A stretch of 64,000 nt of DNA from Physcomitrium patens (GCF_000002425.4 NC_037259.1:1650964-1714963), one strand, 5' to 3'; counted from the first letter of the stretch, positions 50,601-62,833 are shown. Notes: generated by a model not told the origin, from the sequence alone. Made by a program: numbers and translations.

Positions 50601-51295
50601 TAATTCTCAATAAACAACAATCATAATCTTCCATCCATAATCAATCTTCCAATAACTTCTTATATAATTCAATCACATAGTATTCCAATTACATAATTAA
50701 TAATTCATAAATCAATCCCTAATTTATTCCATAGATTCACTTCTCAGTATTCAAAAACTATCCATTACTCTTCAACAACAAAGAAACAAAGACATAGCAT
50801 CAAGCTTACTGTAGTTCATGACTATCACAATTTGGCCCTTACAATATCTTCTTCAACTTACTTATGCTTTACTTTTGAAATTCCAGATTCTAACCATCAT
50901 TTCCTACTTAACCGTTTTTCACAACTTATTCAATCACCCATACTACTAAATTGACAATCTTAGGAATGATTAATCTACTTTACCAATATCTTACAAAAAT
51001 AAATTTCTACCCTTTCTATAATATTTTATTAAAAAAAAGTTATGAAGGCTTAAAAATGATCAAATTACAAGCTAATCTTTTCATCCTTGTATAAAATACT
51101 ATTGATAGTTAAAAAAACCTATAAACTATCTTTGAAAGAAATAAAGATTAGAATCAATGTAATATATAATTTATTATATTTTAGATTTTTTCAACATGTA
51201 CTCATTCTTCTTCTTAGAATTTGTTTTTGAAAGAAAAGAGAAAAAAAAAGAATTAATATCACAAATACAATCAATTCTAATATTTATTTAAATAA
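50601..51295. other. Probable LTR body of family D or spacer; nothing coding seen
   Basis: This is pyrimidine-rich AT sequence with no domain. It may be the rest of the family D 5' LTR, but I found no second copy to delimit it. Confidence 0.4.
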
Positions 51296-51580
51296 GAAAA
51301 ATTAGATAGAAATATGTGAAAATATGTAAATTATATGATGTCTTGTGGTATAGCTTTTTAGAAGCTTCATAGATACAAATTTGACTTTACATGTCTTTGT
51401 AGGTGATTGATAGGTTACAAATTTGATAAATAAGTTGGCCATGTATTGCACATGTTGGCCACTTATGGTACAAGTTGGCCATACAATGCATATATAGAAA
51501 ACTTATCTTATAAGATAGATATGTATTGAAAGTCCTATAGAACATTACCACATAAATATCAACCAAATAGAGTATATTAT
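51296..51580 (+). repeat. Family A LTR fragment in inverted orientation
   Basis: The reverse complement of this stretch aligns with about 51785-52080 of the next LTR, for example attctataggactttcaata against attttataggacctccaac when reversed. The two therefore form a long inverted repeat with a spacer of about 200 bp. Confidence 0.7.
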
Positions 51581-52125
51581 TGAAGTAAAAAATTTAATGA
51601 AATTAAATAAATAAGTGAGATTTTTTTTAAAGAAAGATGAAAAAATAAAAATAAGAAAGTATTTATATTAAAAAAAACTAGAATGAATATTGCCAAAAAG
51701 CAAGAAAATTAGAGATCCTTTAAACTAGACTAGAAACAAAAAAGAATTGATAAGAGTGAAAGAAGCTTCATTCTTATCTCTATATATGCTATCTACCTAA
51801 AAGCTATGTAGTGATATTTTATAGGACCTCCAACATGTGTTTAATTTGAAAAATATATGTATTAACTTACAAGATAAGTTTTTTACATGTGTACCATAGC
51901 ATTAGCTTATACCACAAGCTATCAATATGTATAATATGTAGCTATCTTATTGGCCAAGTTTCTAATCTATCAATCACCTATAAATATGTATAAAGATGAA
52001 ATTGCATGTATAAAACTTCTAAAAAGCTTTTCTATAAGATATTATCAAATCAATCTATTTTTATCTATTTCTATCTATATATATTATTTAGATTACCATT
52101 AGAATAAATATGTATGTCCATGATA
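51581..52125 (-). repeat. Family A LTR, decayed (left end of the array)
   Basis: It aligns end to end with the young LTR at 62064-62594, including gagagatcctt-aaactagactagaa blocks and the end tatgtccatgata. About 545 bp. Orientation is inferred from the interior that follows on the right (3' untranslated and chromodomain part of the element). Confidence 0.75.
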
Positions 52126-54114
52126 TTATCTCCCTCTTCTCCTTTTTTAGAGATAAGTTCTATAAGAAATAATGATCATATGTTGATGAAGTCCAAAATG
52201 CAACAAATTATATTTGCTATAAATTTTAATTGTTATTTCTTTCAAAGATGGTTGATAGGTCTTCTTAGCCATTGATAATGTTGTATTCCAAGGTGAAAAG
52301 ACCACCTTGTTATTTAATCATTCTTGAAGCCTTTGTAACTTCTTTCAAACAAAATATTTATTATACCATTGAAAATCGTTTCTATTTTTAATAAAATCAC
52401 CAAACATTAAGAATTTCTTCTTAATTTGTAATACCAAAAACTTTGTATCCTACCAATTATTTGAAGAACATGTTATTCTTAAGAATCTTCATCTCAATTA
52501 TGTTGTCTTTAAGGCTGTCACAATCACAATGTCATGTCTAATAAGTTAGCAAATAAATGCTCTTGAGATGCATTTGCTAGTTGTTGATTTTCCATCTTGT
52601 TAGCATCATAAATACAAAGAATTTACAATGATATTGAACATTTTTTTTTCTAGAAAGAAATTGTTTGATACTTCATTTTGATTTTGATACATGTCATTGA
52701 TGAAAAGTTTTGACTTTCTTTGCAATATTTACAAGATTCTTTGTTGGTTCTTACATACATTCACTAATATTACATCCATGCCAATAAATAAGTTATTTTA
52801 ACCTATTTTAATGCCATCTTGAGTCTAAAACTTCTTCCACCTTGAACTTTAGATTATTATCCACTTCTATAAGAGAATTTCATGAATAATATCTTTAAAA
52901 GATAATTGATAATTATCTATGATTTTTACATTAATAAATATAATTTCTTTCAATAAAATATGTTATATTTTTTAATTAATTATTTATCTAAGAAAAATAT
53001 TGGGACTCTTAAATCCAACAAGATAGAGGCTTTTTGATATTTAGGTCCTTAATTAAAATCTATTATAAAATAAAGACAGAGTCATAATAAGAGAATAAGA
53101 CCTTTGCTAGGTATTATACAAGGTTTCAATTACATAGTTTCTATTACAGCTGGACAAACTAATTTTTCAATATATTGTCATTTTTAACAACCATACTCCT
53201 TATTTTTTGGTTACATCATTTCTTTAAAAAATATTAAGAAATGTGCTTAGATCCACCACAATACAAATACAATCCTTCTTATTAATAATAAGTCTTTTTT
53301 TGCTTAGTAAAAAATTTGAAATATATTGCATTAATTTATATATCTTCTACTTTCAAAAATGTATATTGAAAAGATGATGATATCACTATTGAATTGTAAA
53401 AAAATTGAGGTCTATTTCTATGACTTTTAGATTAAAATTCAAATAGTCAATTGTCCCACTTTACAACAACGTTAATTTTTTTATTCAATGATTGAAGATT
53501 TAATAAATTGAGCATCAATTTCTTTACATCATATCATAATCTATAAAAAAATTGGCTTATTAATATAACATTATTTCACTTCATATTACTTACAAGTTTT
53601 CAAAACTATAAAGCATATAACATAATAAATCAATTGCCTTATTAGAAAATATGGATCTTGTTGATTGGAATAAAAATTACATCATATTCTTCATACACGG
53701 ATCAAAATTCTATTAAAAATACTTCTAAATTATCTAATATTGGACCTCATTGTTTAAAAAAAGATAAAAAATTATAATAGTATAAAATCTAAAAATAGAA
53801 TTTTAATAAATCTAACTTATGATCTTAAAATTGAATAGCTATTAATTTGAAATTCAATCACAAGTTATACTTAATTAATGAATCTTCAAAACTTTAATCT
53901 CGTGTCATCAAATCTCTTAGAAAAGAAAATTTTTGATTTTATAATATTAGAATTGTGTTCTACGATAAAAAAGTAGCATGATTTTGTGAAGATATTAAAG
54001 TAGTTCTAATCACCTCTATAATTCTTGACAATCTTATTACTTTTTTTTATAAATAAATTGAGTTGATGGATCACAAGTATTAATTCCATCAATTATAATT
54101 ATATTAGTGTCATT
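52126..54114 (-). pseudogene. Family A interior, decayed and internally deleted
   Basis: 52126-52950 aligns with 62595-63050 (region from the polypurine tract through the end of the chromodomain). From about 53150 to 54110 the sequence instead aligns with 58880-59820, the gag-protease side of another family A copy. Integrase and RT are missing between. Multiple stops. It is bounded by family A LTRs at both ends. Confidence 0.65.
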
Positions 54115-54544
54115 ATTTAGGACAAGAATTTGATGAAGGAAAATAAATAAGTGAGATTTTTCTCAAAAAAAGATAAAAAATAGAAATAAAAAAGTATATA
54201 TATTCAAAAGAAATTAAAATGGCTATTGTCAAAAGACAAGAAAATTAGAGACCCTTAAAACTAGATTAGATATAAGAAAGGAATTGACAAGAATGAACAA
54301 GGCTTCATTCTTACTATATATATATTATTTAACTAAGAGCTATATGGCGACATTTTGTAGGACGTCCAATACATGTCTTAACTTACAAGACAAGTTTCCT
54401 ATATGTGTACTACATATTTAGCTTGTATCATAAATTATCAATATATATAATATGTAGCCAATTTGTTGGCCAAATATTCAAACTATCAATCACTTTTAGA
54501 TATGTATAAAGATACAATTATGTCTATGAAGCTTCTATAAAGCT
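54115..54544 (-). repeat. Family A LTR, truncated on the right, shared between two interiors
   Basis: It starts near taggacaagaatttgatgaagg, aligned with the young LTR start, and stops near gcttctataaagct. The remaining about 100 bp of the LTR are missing, and 3' untranslated sequence of the element begins at once (tagaaactagtctcatgaagagtgg). Confidence 0.7.
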
Positions 54545-57089
54545 CTCTTTTTTTTAGAAACTAGTCTCATGAAGAGTGGTGATCACATGTTGATGAAGTA
54601 TAAGAAGTAGCAGATTGTATTTGTGACATACTCTAATCTTTGTTCTCTTTGAAGGTAGTTGATAGGTCCTCTCAACTACCAATAATGTTCCATTCTATGG
54701 CAAGAAGACCACCTTGATATTTGCTCATTATTGAAGCCTTTATAACATTCTTCAAATAAAATATTTGTAACACCATCAAGAATCATTTCTACCTCCAATA
54801 AAATTACCAAACATCAAAATTTTCTTTTAAGGTTGTTATATCAAATGCATTGTATGTCATAATCTATTCAAGAAAGAATATTTTATTCTTAAGGATCTTC
54901 ATTTGTATTTTATTATCTTAAAAATTATAACAATTATAATGTTTTGTTTGGTGTCGTGTTGTAAATTGACTATATAGTAAAAAAAATAAAAATATAGATG
55001 TTATAATAGAAGAAACTAATAGAAAGATATAATAAAAAAAAATTTTAAAAAATAATGCAAAAGTAAATGCTACTTTTTTGTAAAAAGAACTACTTACTTT
55101 GTAGAGGCATAAATAAGTCAAATCAAAGTAAATGAGATAAATAATTAATATAAATATTTTTAGGAAAAGATTAAGAATAGATTTTAGTAAAAATTACCTC
55201 AAAATATAAAGAATTGATATTTGAAGAAGATTAGTTGTGAACTAAGATCAAAATCAAATCTCATAGATTAAAATTACATATCTATAATAATTTTAGGGCT
55301 CTTTACTTGATTAAAGAATGAGATTTGAGAAAAAACAAGAAAAAAATTCTTTGGGCATTACTTTGAAGTGATTTAAGTGTATAATAACTTCATAAAGTCT
55401 TTACAAAGTTAGAATTGTTTTTAAGTGACTTTGGATTTTGAGAAATTTAAAGAATATGTACTTTAGATATTTGTGTAAAAATTATAGATTATCAATAAGT
55501 AAAATTTTGTAATTAAGTATTTATTATCTATAATCTATTTTATAAATTTAAAATTAATCTAATAATTTTTGTAAAATTTATTGAAGCTCAAATATATTGA
55601 AGTCTTAGGAATTGGAATTTAGAGGACTAATGATAATTTCTAAGATATCTATCAATCTGCCAATTAAATTGGATGAAATTTTTTCACACAAGTAATAAAC
55701 TTGACTTCTAATAATTTTGAAATATTTGAAATCTATTAAATAGTGAAATTAAAAGATTTTGGGTCTAAAATATCAGCATCAAGGTTGAAGCAAGAAGCCG
55801 GCCAATATTTGAATAAATTTTAGAGGTTATCTTCTAATTGATATGTTCAATTTTCTTCAAAAAAATTTATAGTTGTTGCTAATTTAGTTTTTGAAAAGTG
55901 TAAAAAGTTTAGTTACCATCAATGATTAAATTATTAATAATTGAGATTTCAATCTATTATAGGATTTATTAAGATTATATTTAAGATTTAGGATTTGATT
56001 ACAAATTGATTATGGTTGATTTAGGATTTAAGATCCAATTAATTTTGATTTAAGATTTAAGATTTTTTAAGGATTTTTTTAAGATATAATTAGGATTTAG
56101 TTTAGGATTTAGTTTAGGATTTGATTAGAATTTGATTAAGATTTTATTAGGAGTTTATTTAAATTTGATCTTATATTTGATCAAGATTTTATTAAAATTC
56201 ATTAAATTTTTATTAAGATTGCTCTAAAGTTTAAAATTTGATTAAGGTTTGATTAAAGTTTTATTAGAATTTAATTAGGATTTATTTAAGATTTATTTCG
56301 AATTTAATATTTTTAATATTTTTAAATATTATTTAAATTTTAAAAAAAATTATAAATAATTAATTTTTATTTATTTTTTTGATTGATTAAATTTAATTAA
56401 GATTATTAGAGATTATTTAAAGTTCATGTAAGACTTTATTAGACTTGATAGGATTTTGTTGTTGCATTTTTATTTACCTTATACAAATAGATGCTTGGAG
56501 CATTCTTAAGCAAGAATATACATAACATGACACTAATAAGTCAGCAAACGATAGCTCTTGAGTTGAATCTGCTAATTGTTGATTGTCTATTTCATTAGCA
56601 TTACTAATACAAAGAAATTACAATAAAAGATAGAAGATAGAATCCAATCTTTATTTAATATCATTTTTTTAGAATAAAGATTTGTTTGACTTTTCATCTT
56701 ATTTTTGATGGATGCCATTAATAAATAAAAAAATGACCTTCTCTATTGCATTTACAAGATTCTTTGTTTGCTTCAACGATTTCTTCTACCTCAAATTATT
56801 AATTATTATCCACCATTATGGAGGTCGTGGCATTTGTCTTTTTCTTGGAATAATTTTTGTTTAATATGACTAAAAAAAAGACATATAAAATATGGGATGG
56901 ATCTTCATAGACTCTAATAGATGTAACCAATACAAAATTAGATTGATTTGTTCACATATAGAAAATAATTTAAGTCTACAATAATTCAACTTATCACATG
57001 AGCAAATAGTATTGATATTACAACAAAGTAATTATATCTTATTGTTAATATAGAATTGAAGTTGTTCTTTATTATGTACATCTCTATTG

Positions 57090-57120
<31 letters not shown>

Positions 57121-60079
57121 CTTGAGTTTCTTTTGATTATGCCTTTATTGTTGTATGTAACTCAAATAAATGATTTGTTAAATCTTTTTCTGTAAGTTTA
57201 TCAAATTTTAAAAAGCCAAAAGTGTTAAGTTGTAGATAGTAATCATAATTAGCAAAGAAAGGTGTTTAATGAATACATGAGTGTACCCTATTATTATAAG
57301 TAAACTTTGCTATTAGCAAAAAAATTGTCCAATCATCTTATTGGTAATTGATAATATACATTAAATATTACTTCAAAACTTAACTTATGCATTCCATTTG
57401 TCCATCAATTTGAAAAAAAAAAAAAAACAAACAAACAAACAAAGATAGTTTTATATCCATCTTCAAAATCTTAAAAATAGTTCTTCAAAATCTTGATACA
57501 AATTAAGTTTTTTTATTTGATATAATATCCTAAATGATAGTGATAGATGTCAAAAAAAAGCTTAATTATTTCTTAACTTGTAATAGATTTTTTACATGGA
57601 AAAAAATGTGCCATTTTGGTGAAATGATCTATAATCACAAATATAGAATTGTAAAAACTTGAGATTAAAAGATCAATTATAAAATCCATAGATACAAAAA
57701 ACTATAGTTGTTTTGGAATAGATAATAGCTAAAGAAGTCCACAAAGTCAATAACAAGGAGTTTTTGAACTTGAACAAATGCCATATGATTGTATAAAGTT
57801 TTTAATTGCCTTCTATATTTGAGGCCACCAAAATCTCTAGATATCAACTTCAAAGTCTTGATGTTTTCAAAATGTCATGTTGATAGGAATTTGTGACAAG
57901 TTTGAAGAATACATAATTGTGTTTCATTCTTTAAAACATATAAGAGCTCTTCAAAAAAGAATAAATTATTCTTGAATTTAAATTTTAAAGTATTATAAAA
58001 TTTTGAAGAATTTATCTTAATATTATAAATAAGAAGATTAGAAGGCATATTTGAATGAGCTTGCTTAAAAAAATTAAATCAACAATTAATTTTGATTTCA
58101 TTGCTTGAAGATAAAATTGCTATAGCTTTAAGAAAATGGTTTGTTGCTAATTAAAAGTTATATCTTCTATTTTTGATATAAGATAAGATCTTCTAAAAAA
58201 TGAATTTAATATACCTTATTATTTTTTTAAGCAATAAATAAACTTAAAATCAAATTTTAATAAAGACACACTTCAACGAACTTGGCAACAATTCAAAACA
58301 TATGCTCACATGAAATACTTGAAATTCTTATGATTTATATATATAATAACTATACTAGAAGCATCTTCTAAATAATAATATCATTCTCGAAATAAATCTA
58401 TAATTATAAGAAATTCTTTGTTATAGATATTATAGCTAATTTTGGCTCTTGAAAATTTCTTAGAATAAAAGGCTACCAAATAGGATTTGTCATTTACTCT
58501 CATTTGTGACAATATAGTACTCAAGGCAAAGTTTGATGTATTTATTTTCATTGCATTCTTCTTCTCAAAAATATCTTAATAATCTTCATATTGGCTTGAA
58601 TTGCTTCTTGAAGTCTTTCCACTATTAGAAACAAGTGTGGCATAAATAATACAAGGTGATTCTTCTTTTGCATCTATATATATGGATTTAATTACTCTAA
58701 ACTTATAATTTTTTATTTGATTAATAACACTTGAAGTTATATTCTTGAAAAAGTCAAGATTACAAGAAATCTAATCTATTTGAGGGTTATATTTTTTTAA
58801 CTATGATAAATCTAAAATGATTAGATTAGAAAAAGATCTAATATTTTAAAATATTATATAGCTACTATAACCATTAGTTGATATTTCAACATATTATTTC
58901 CTTTGACAACCATACTCCTCATTTTGTAGTTATGTCATTTCTTTGGATAATATTAAACAACATACTTAGGTCCTCTATAATACAAGCACAATCTTTCGTA
59001 TCAACAATAAGTCTTTTTTTGCTTAATAAGAGATTTGAAATATATTGTATCAATTTATATATCTTTTACTTTCAAATATATATATTGAGAAGGTGATGGT
59101 AAGGCTATTGAATTATATAAATGTTGACGTCTATTTGTGCAACTCTTAGATCAAAATTTAAAAATTCAATTGTGACACTTCACAACAAAGTCAAGTGCTT
59201 AATTCAATGTTTGAGGATTTAGTAAATTGAACATCAATTTTTTTACCTCATATTATAATTTATAAGAAAATTGACTATTAATTACAACATTATCTCACTT
59301 GATATTAGTTGCAAGTTGTCAAAATTGTGAAGTATATAAGATTGTAAATTAATTACCTTATTTCAAAGTACAAATCTTATTGGTTGCAATACAAATTACA
59401 TCATGTTTTCTATACATACATTAAAATTCTATCAAAAAAACCTCCAAATTATTGAATATTATATCTCATTATTTCAAAAAAGATGAAAACCATGATAATG
59501 CAAATTTTGAAAGTAATGTTTTAATAAAATTAACTTAAAATCATAGAATTGAATAGCTTTGGAGTTGAAGTTCAATCACAAGATATACTTAATTAATGAA
59601 TCCTCAAAACTTTGATATTCTGCCATCAAACTTCTTGAGCAAGGCAACTTTTTATTTTTTAATACTAAAATTGTGTTCTATGACAAAAGAAGTAGTATAC
59701 TTTGGTGCAAATATTAAAGTAGCTCCAATCATTTTTATATCTTCACTTCCTATCAATGTTATTACTTCTTATGGTGGTAAATTGAGTTGATATATCACAA
59801 GCATTAATTCTTTTAATTGTTCTTATATTTGTACTATTGTACTCTTTATTTCAAAAAGCTTTGTTATGATAACACTAAAAGAAAAAAAATGTCTAATATT
59901 TCTTAAGATATAAAAAAGAGATGACTTGAAAACAAAAAAAATAATAAAAATAATATCAATTTAGAAGAGGATAATCCACAACTTCTAATATGCTTATATC
60001 TTGTCAAAAAAAAAAAGGTAATCCAATCTTAATCAAGAAAAGATAAATCTTTGATATTATAAGGATACTCTTGCTAATT
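54545..60079 (-). mobile_element. Decayed family A interior with B repeat insertion
   Basis: 54545-54951 and 56533-57900 align with the 3' end, chromodomain and integrase of the young copy (for example ttatcaaattttaaaaagccaaaagt near 57200 against 63390). RNase H is legible at about 58560-58290 (SNFALSTILSQMRVNDKSYLVAFYSKKFS). Gag is legible at about 59280-59160 (YEVKKLMFNLLNPQTLN). Little RT is visible, so it is deleted or unrecognisable. A T run of about 29 bases lies at 57090-57118 and an AAAC run near 57420-57440. Stops occur throughout. A leader at 59830-60079 joins the LTR on its right. Confidence 0.7.
54952..56532 (+). repeat. B-family LTR-like repeat, copy 3, inside family A interior
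   Basis: The unit begins TGTCGTGTTGTAAATTG and ends ACATAACATGACA, inverted termini of TG...CA type. It splits the family A sequence that is uninterrupted at about 52520-52600. Degenerate units of the form TTTAGGATTTAG and GATTTGATTAAG fill 55970-56300. There is no coding frame. At 1581 bp it is the longest copy. Confidence 0.75.
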
Positions 60080-60608
60080 TGTCAAGGACAAGAACTTGAT
60101 AAAGACAAATAAACAAATAAGACTTTTTTTAAAGAAAGATAAAAAATATATATAAATAATAAAGTATGTATATTCAAAAGAAATTAAAATGGCTATTACC
60201 AAAAGATAAGAAAACTAAAGACCCTTAAAACTAGACTAGAAGCAAGAAAGAAATTGATAAGAATGAAGAAGGCTTTACTCTTGCCTCTATATATATTATT
60301 TAACTAAGAGTTACATGGCAACATTTTGTAAGACCTCGAACATGTATCTAATTTGCAAGACAAATATCTTAACTTGTAATGCCACTTTCCTATATGTACA
60401 CCACATAGTTAGCTTATACCACAAGTTATCAAGACATATGATATGTAGCTAATTTTTTGGTCAAGTGTTCAACCTATCAATCATTTTTAGACATGTATAA
60501 AGGTGAAATTGCATCTATAAGATATTATTGAATTAATCTATTTTTACTTATTTCTATTTATTTATATTATTTAGATAATTATTAGAATAAATATTTATAT
60601 TTTTGGTA
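60080..60608 (-). repeat. Family A LTR, decayed
   Basis: It starts TGTCAAGGACAAGAACTTG, almost identical to the young LTR start, and ends near atatttttggta, aligned with the CCGTGACA end. About 529 bp. Confidence 0.75.
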
Positions 60609-60858
60609 ATCATTCCATTCTTTATTTCAATAGTTTTTATTATAATAATACTAGAAAAAGAAAAAAAATCTAATATTATTTAAGATAAGTAGAAAAAAAG
60701 ACTTAAAAATAATAAAAACTACTAACTATAATATCAATTAAGAAGAATTTAATCTATAATTTCTAATATGCTTCTATCTTATTAAAAAAAATGGATAATT
60801 TATTCTTAATCAAAAAATGATAAAGCTTTGAGATTGTAAGTATATTCTTCTTAATTTT
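60609..60858 (-). repeat. Second copy of the family A leader
   Basis: This 250-bp stretch aligns with 59830-60079 (for example ctaatatgcttctatcttatt against ctaatatgcttatatcttgtc). The leader plus LTR is therefore tandemly repeated with a period of about 779 bp. Confidence 0.7.
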
Positions 60859-60922
60859 TTAAGGATAAGAACTTGATAAAAGCAAATGAATAAGTGAGAC
60901 TTTTTTCGAAAAAAAAGATGAT

Positions 60923-60990
<68 letters not shown>

Positions 60991-61399
60991 TAAAAAAACT
61001 ATGATAATTATTGCCAAAAGTCTAGAAAACTAAAGATCCTAGAATTTAGATTAGAAGTGAGAATAGAATTGATAAGAATAAAAAAAGCTTCAGACTTGCT
61101 TTTATATATACTATCTATCTAAGAGCTATATGGTGACATTCTGTAGGACTTTCAATATATGTTTAATTTGCAAGATACATATTTTAACTTGCAAGGCAAG
61201 TGTTTATGTATATGCTACATTGTTAGCTTGTATAACAAGGTACTAATACGTACAACATGTGGTTAGCTTATTTGCCAAGTTTTTAATCTATCAATCACTT
61301 ATAGATATGTATAAAGATGAAATTATATCTATGAAACTTTTAAAAAGCTTATTTTAAAGATATTATGGAATTAATCTACTATTATTTATTTCTACCTAT
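60859..61399 (-). repeat. Family A LTR, cut at its right end by the next element; contains a long TA run
   Basis: It aligns with the young LTR from aaggataagaacttgat and is interrupted at ctacctat, where the next LTR (TGTCACGG) begins. A (TA)n tract of about 60 bp lies at 60929-60988. Confidence 0.75.
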
Positions 61400-61770
61400 T
61401 GTCACGGATACAAAAATACAGACTCAAGATCTAACAAGAAGTTCAAGAAGAACTGGTAAGAACTAGATTAATTAGATGAGAACAACACCAAAGAGGTGAG
61501 CTAGAGTTTCAAGAGATGTGTTGTCGAGACTGAAGAACTCTTCAGCCTCGATTCCAATATATACTTCTATTTAGGGAGCTTCTCAAGCAACTTCTACTAA
61601 CTAAGAAGCTTCTAGAAGGTTCCAGAGACTTGCATCTAGAAGGTTCTAGAAACTTATCTCTAGAAGGTTCTAAGGGCTATGTCCCTAATATCTTCTACCA
61701 ACTAAGAAGCTTCTAGAAGATTCTAAAAACTTGTCTCTAGAAGGTTCTAAGGATTATGTCCCTAACATCA
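61400..61770 (-). repeat. 371-bp LTR with clustered heat-shock elements in U3
   Basis: On the plus strand it runs from TGTCACGGATAC to CCTAACATCA and has TG...CA ends. A purine tract on the minus strand (AAGCTAAAGGAGGGGG, 61771-61786) abuts its right end, so this is the 3' LTR of a minus-strand element and U3 is on the right. U3 holds five clusters of alternating GAA/TTC triplets with exact 5-bp phasing: 61605-61627, 61639-61651, 61663-61670, 61706-61723 and 61740-61747. Such arrays match the heat-shock factor binding site. A TATA word (61558-61563) lies about 42 bp downstream of the nearest cluster on the minus strand. The HSE part is itself a roughly 101-bp duplication. The rest of the element lies beyond a younger insertion. 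Confidence 0.85.
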
Positions 61771-61786
61771 CCCCCTCCTTTAGCTT
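61771..61786 (-). other. Polypurine tract of the HSE-LTR element
   Basis: The minus strand reads AAGCTAAAGGAGGGGG immediately before the LTR start TGATGTTAGGG. Such a tract primes plus-strand DNA synthesis in LTR elements and fixes the orientation. Confidence 0.75.
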
Positions 61787-62063
61787 CGAGGTCTCTGAGA
61801 AGCAATGTTATTGTTAATCAGTACCAACGTAAGAAAATGAAGATCTATCGCATAACGTCTGCTATGAACTCCAACTATTGTTCATGAGATAAGTGGTTCA
61901 TCGGCCCTTGAAGCCAATGGTAGTGGCCCACTCCTTCAACTTCTGACCAAGCATGAACTTCCGTGTCCTCATTATGAAATTGTCCTGCAAACACGCCTTC
62001 TGGCTGACCGTCGTAAGTAGGCTCAGTCTCAAATACAATCACCAGTGATCGGTTACTCGTTAT
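61787..62063 (-). pseudogene. 3' end of the interior of the HSE-LTR element, cut by a gypsy insertion
   Basis: A minus-strand frame ending at 61875 includes FETEPTYDGQPEGVFAGQFH and then HAWSEVEGVGHYHWLQGP. It looks like genuine protein sequence but I do not recognise the family. It is broken at 62064 by the family A LTR, and the remaining coding region should continue beyond the right edge of the window. Confidence 0.5.
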
Positions 62064-62594
62064 TGTCAAGGACAAGGACTCGATGAAAGCTAAAGAGTAA
62101 GTGAGACTTTTCTCAAAAAAGAAATAGGACAAAATAGAAATATGTATATTAAGAAAGAAACTGGAATGGCTATTGCCAAAATACAAGAAAACTAGAGACC
62201 CTTGAAACTAGACTAGAAGCAAGAAAGGAGTTGACAAGAGTGAAGAGGGCTTCACTCTTGCCTCTATATATACTATCTAACTAGAAGCCATGTGGCGATG
62301 TTCTATAAGACCTCCAATATATGTTGACTTTCTAGGCCACATGCCTTTGCTTGCAAGGCAAGTTTTCTATGGATGGACCACGTAGTTAGCTTGTTCTTTA
62401 AGCTTCCAACATGCGTGGCACATGGCTAACTTGTTGACCAAGTTTTTAACCTAAAAGTCAACTATAGACTCCTATAAAGTCAAAGCAGCGTCTATGAAGC
62501 TTCAAAGAAGCTTCTCTAGAAGATATTTCACAATTAACCTACTTTTACATACTTTTATCTATTCATATAGGTAATTATATGTATGTCCGTGACA
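62064..62594 (-). repeat. 3' LTR of the young family A gypsy element (531 bp)
   Basis: The plus strand starts TGTCAAGGACAAGG and ends ATGTCCGTGACA, with TGTCA/TGACA inverted ends. A TATA word (tctatatatac on plus, GTATATATAGA on minus) is at about 62261-62271. Left flank is GTTAT (62059-62063), one half of the expected target duplication; the other is off the window. Confidence 0.88.
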
Positions 62595-62595
62595 T

Positions 62596-62610
62596 TACCC
62601 CCCCTTCTAG
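62596..62610 (-). other. Polypurine tract of the young family A element
   Basis: The minus strand reads CTAGAAGGGGGGGTAA directly before the LTR start TGTCACGG at 62594. Position and composition are those of a plus-strand primer. Confidence 0.8.
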
Positions 62611-62833
62611 GGACGAGTTCCACGAGGAGCGGTGATTATATATTGAGAAAATCTAATATGCGGCGAATTGTATTTGCTACATACTCTGATCTTTATTCTC
62701 TTCGAAGATAGTTGATGGGTCCTCTTAGCCATCGATAGTGTCCCATTCCAGGGCGAGAAGACCACCCTATTATTTAATCACTATTGAGGCCTTCATAACT
62801 TCCTCAATCTTGTCTCTTTTATAAGAGAGGTTT

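Noticed and set aside
56080..56130. TTTAGGATTTAG runs resembling interstitial plant telomere repeat
   Set aside because: The period is not 7 and the units are degenerate variants of GATTTGATTAG shared with the other B copies, so they belong to the B repeat.
60929..60988. Long TA run considered as an origin or regulatory element
   Set aside because: Simple dinucleotide expansion within a decayed LTR; similar shorter runs occur at 12300, 22000, 22735 and 35265.
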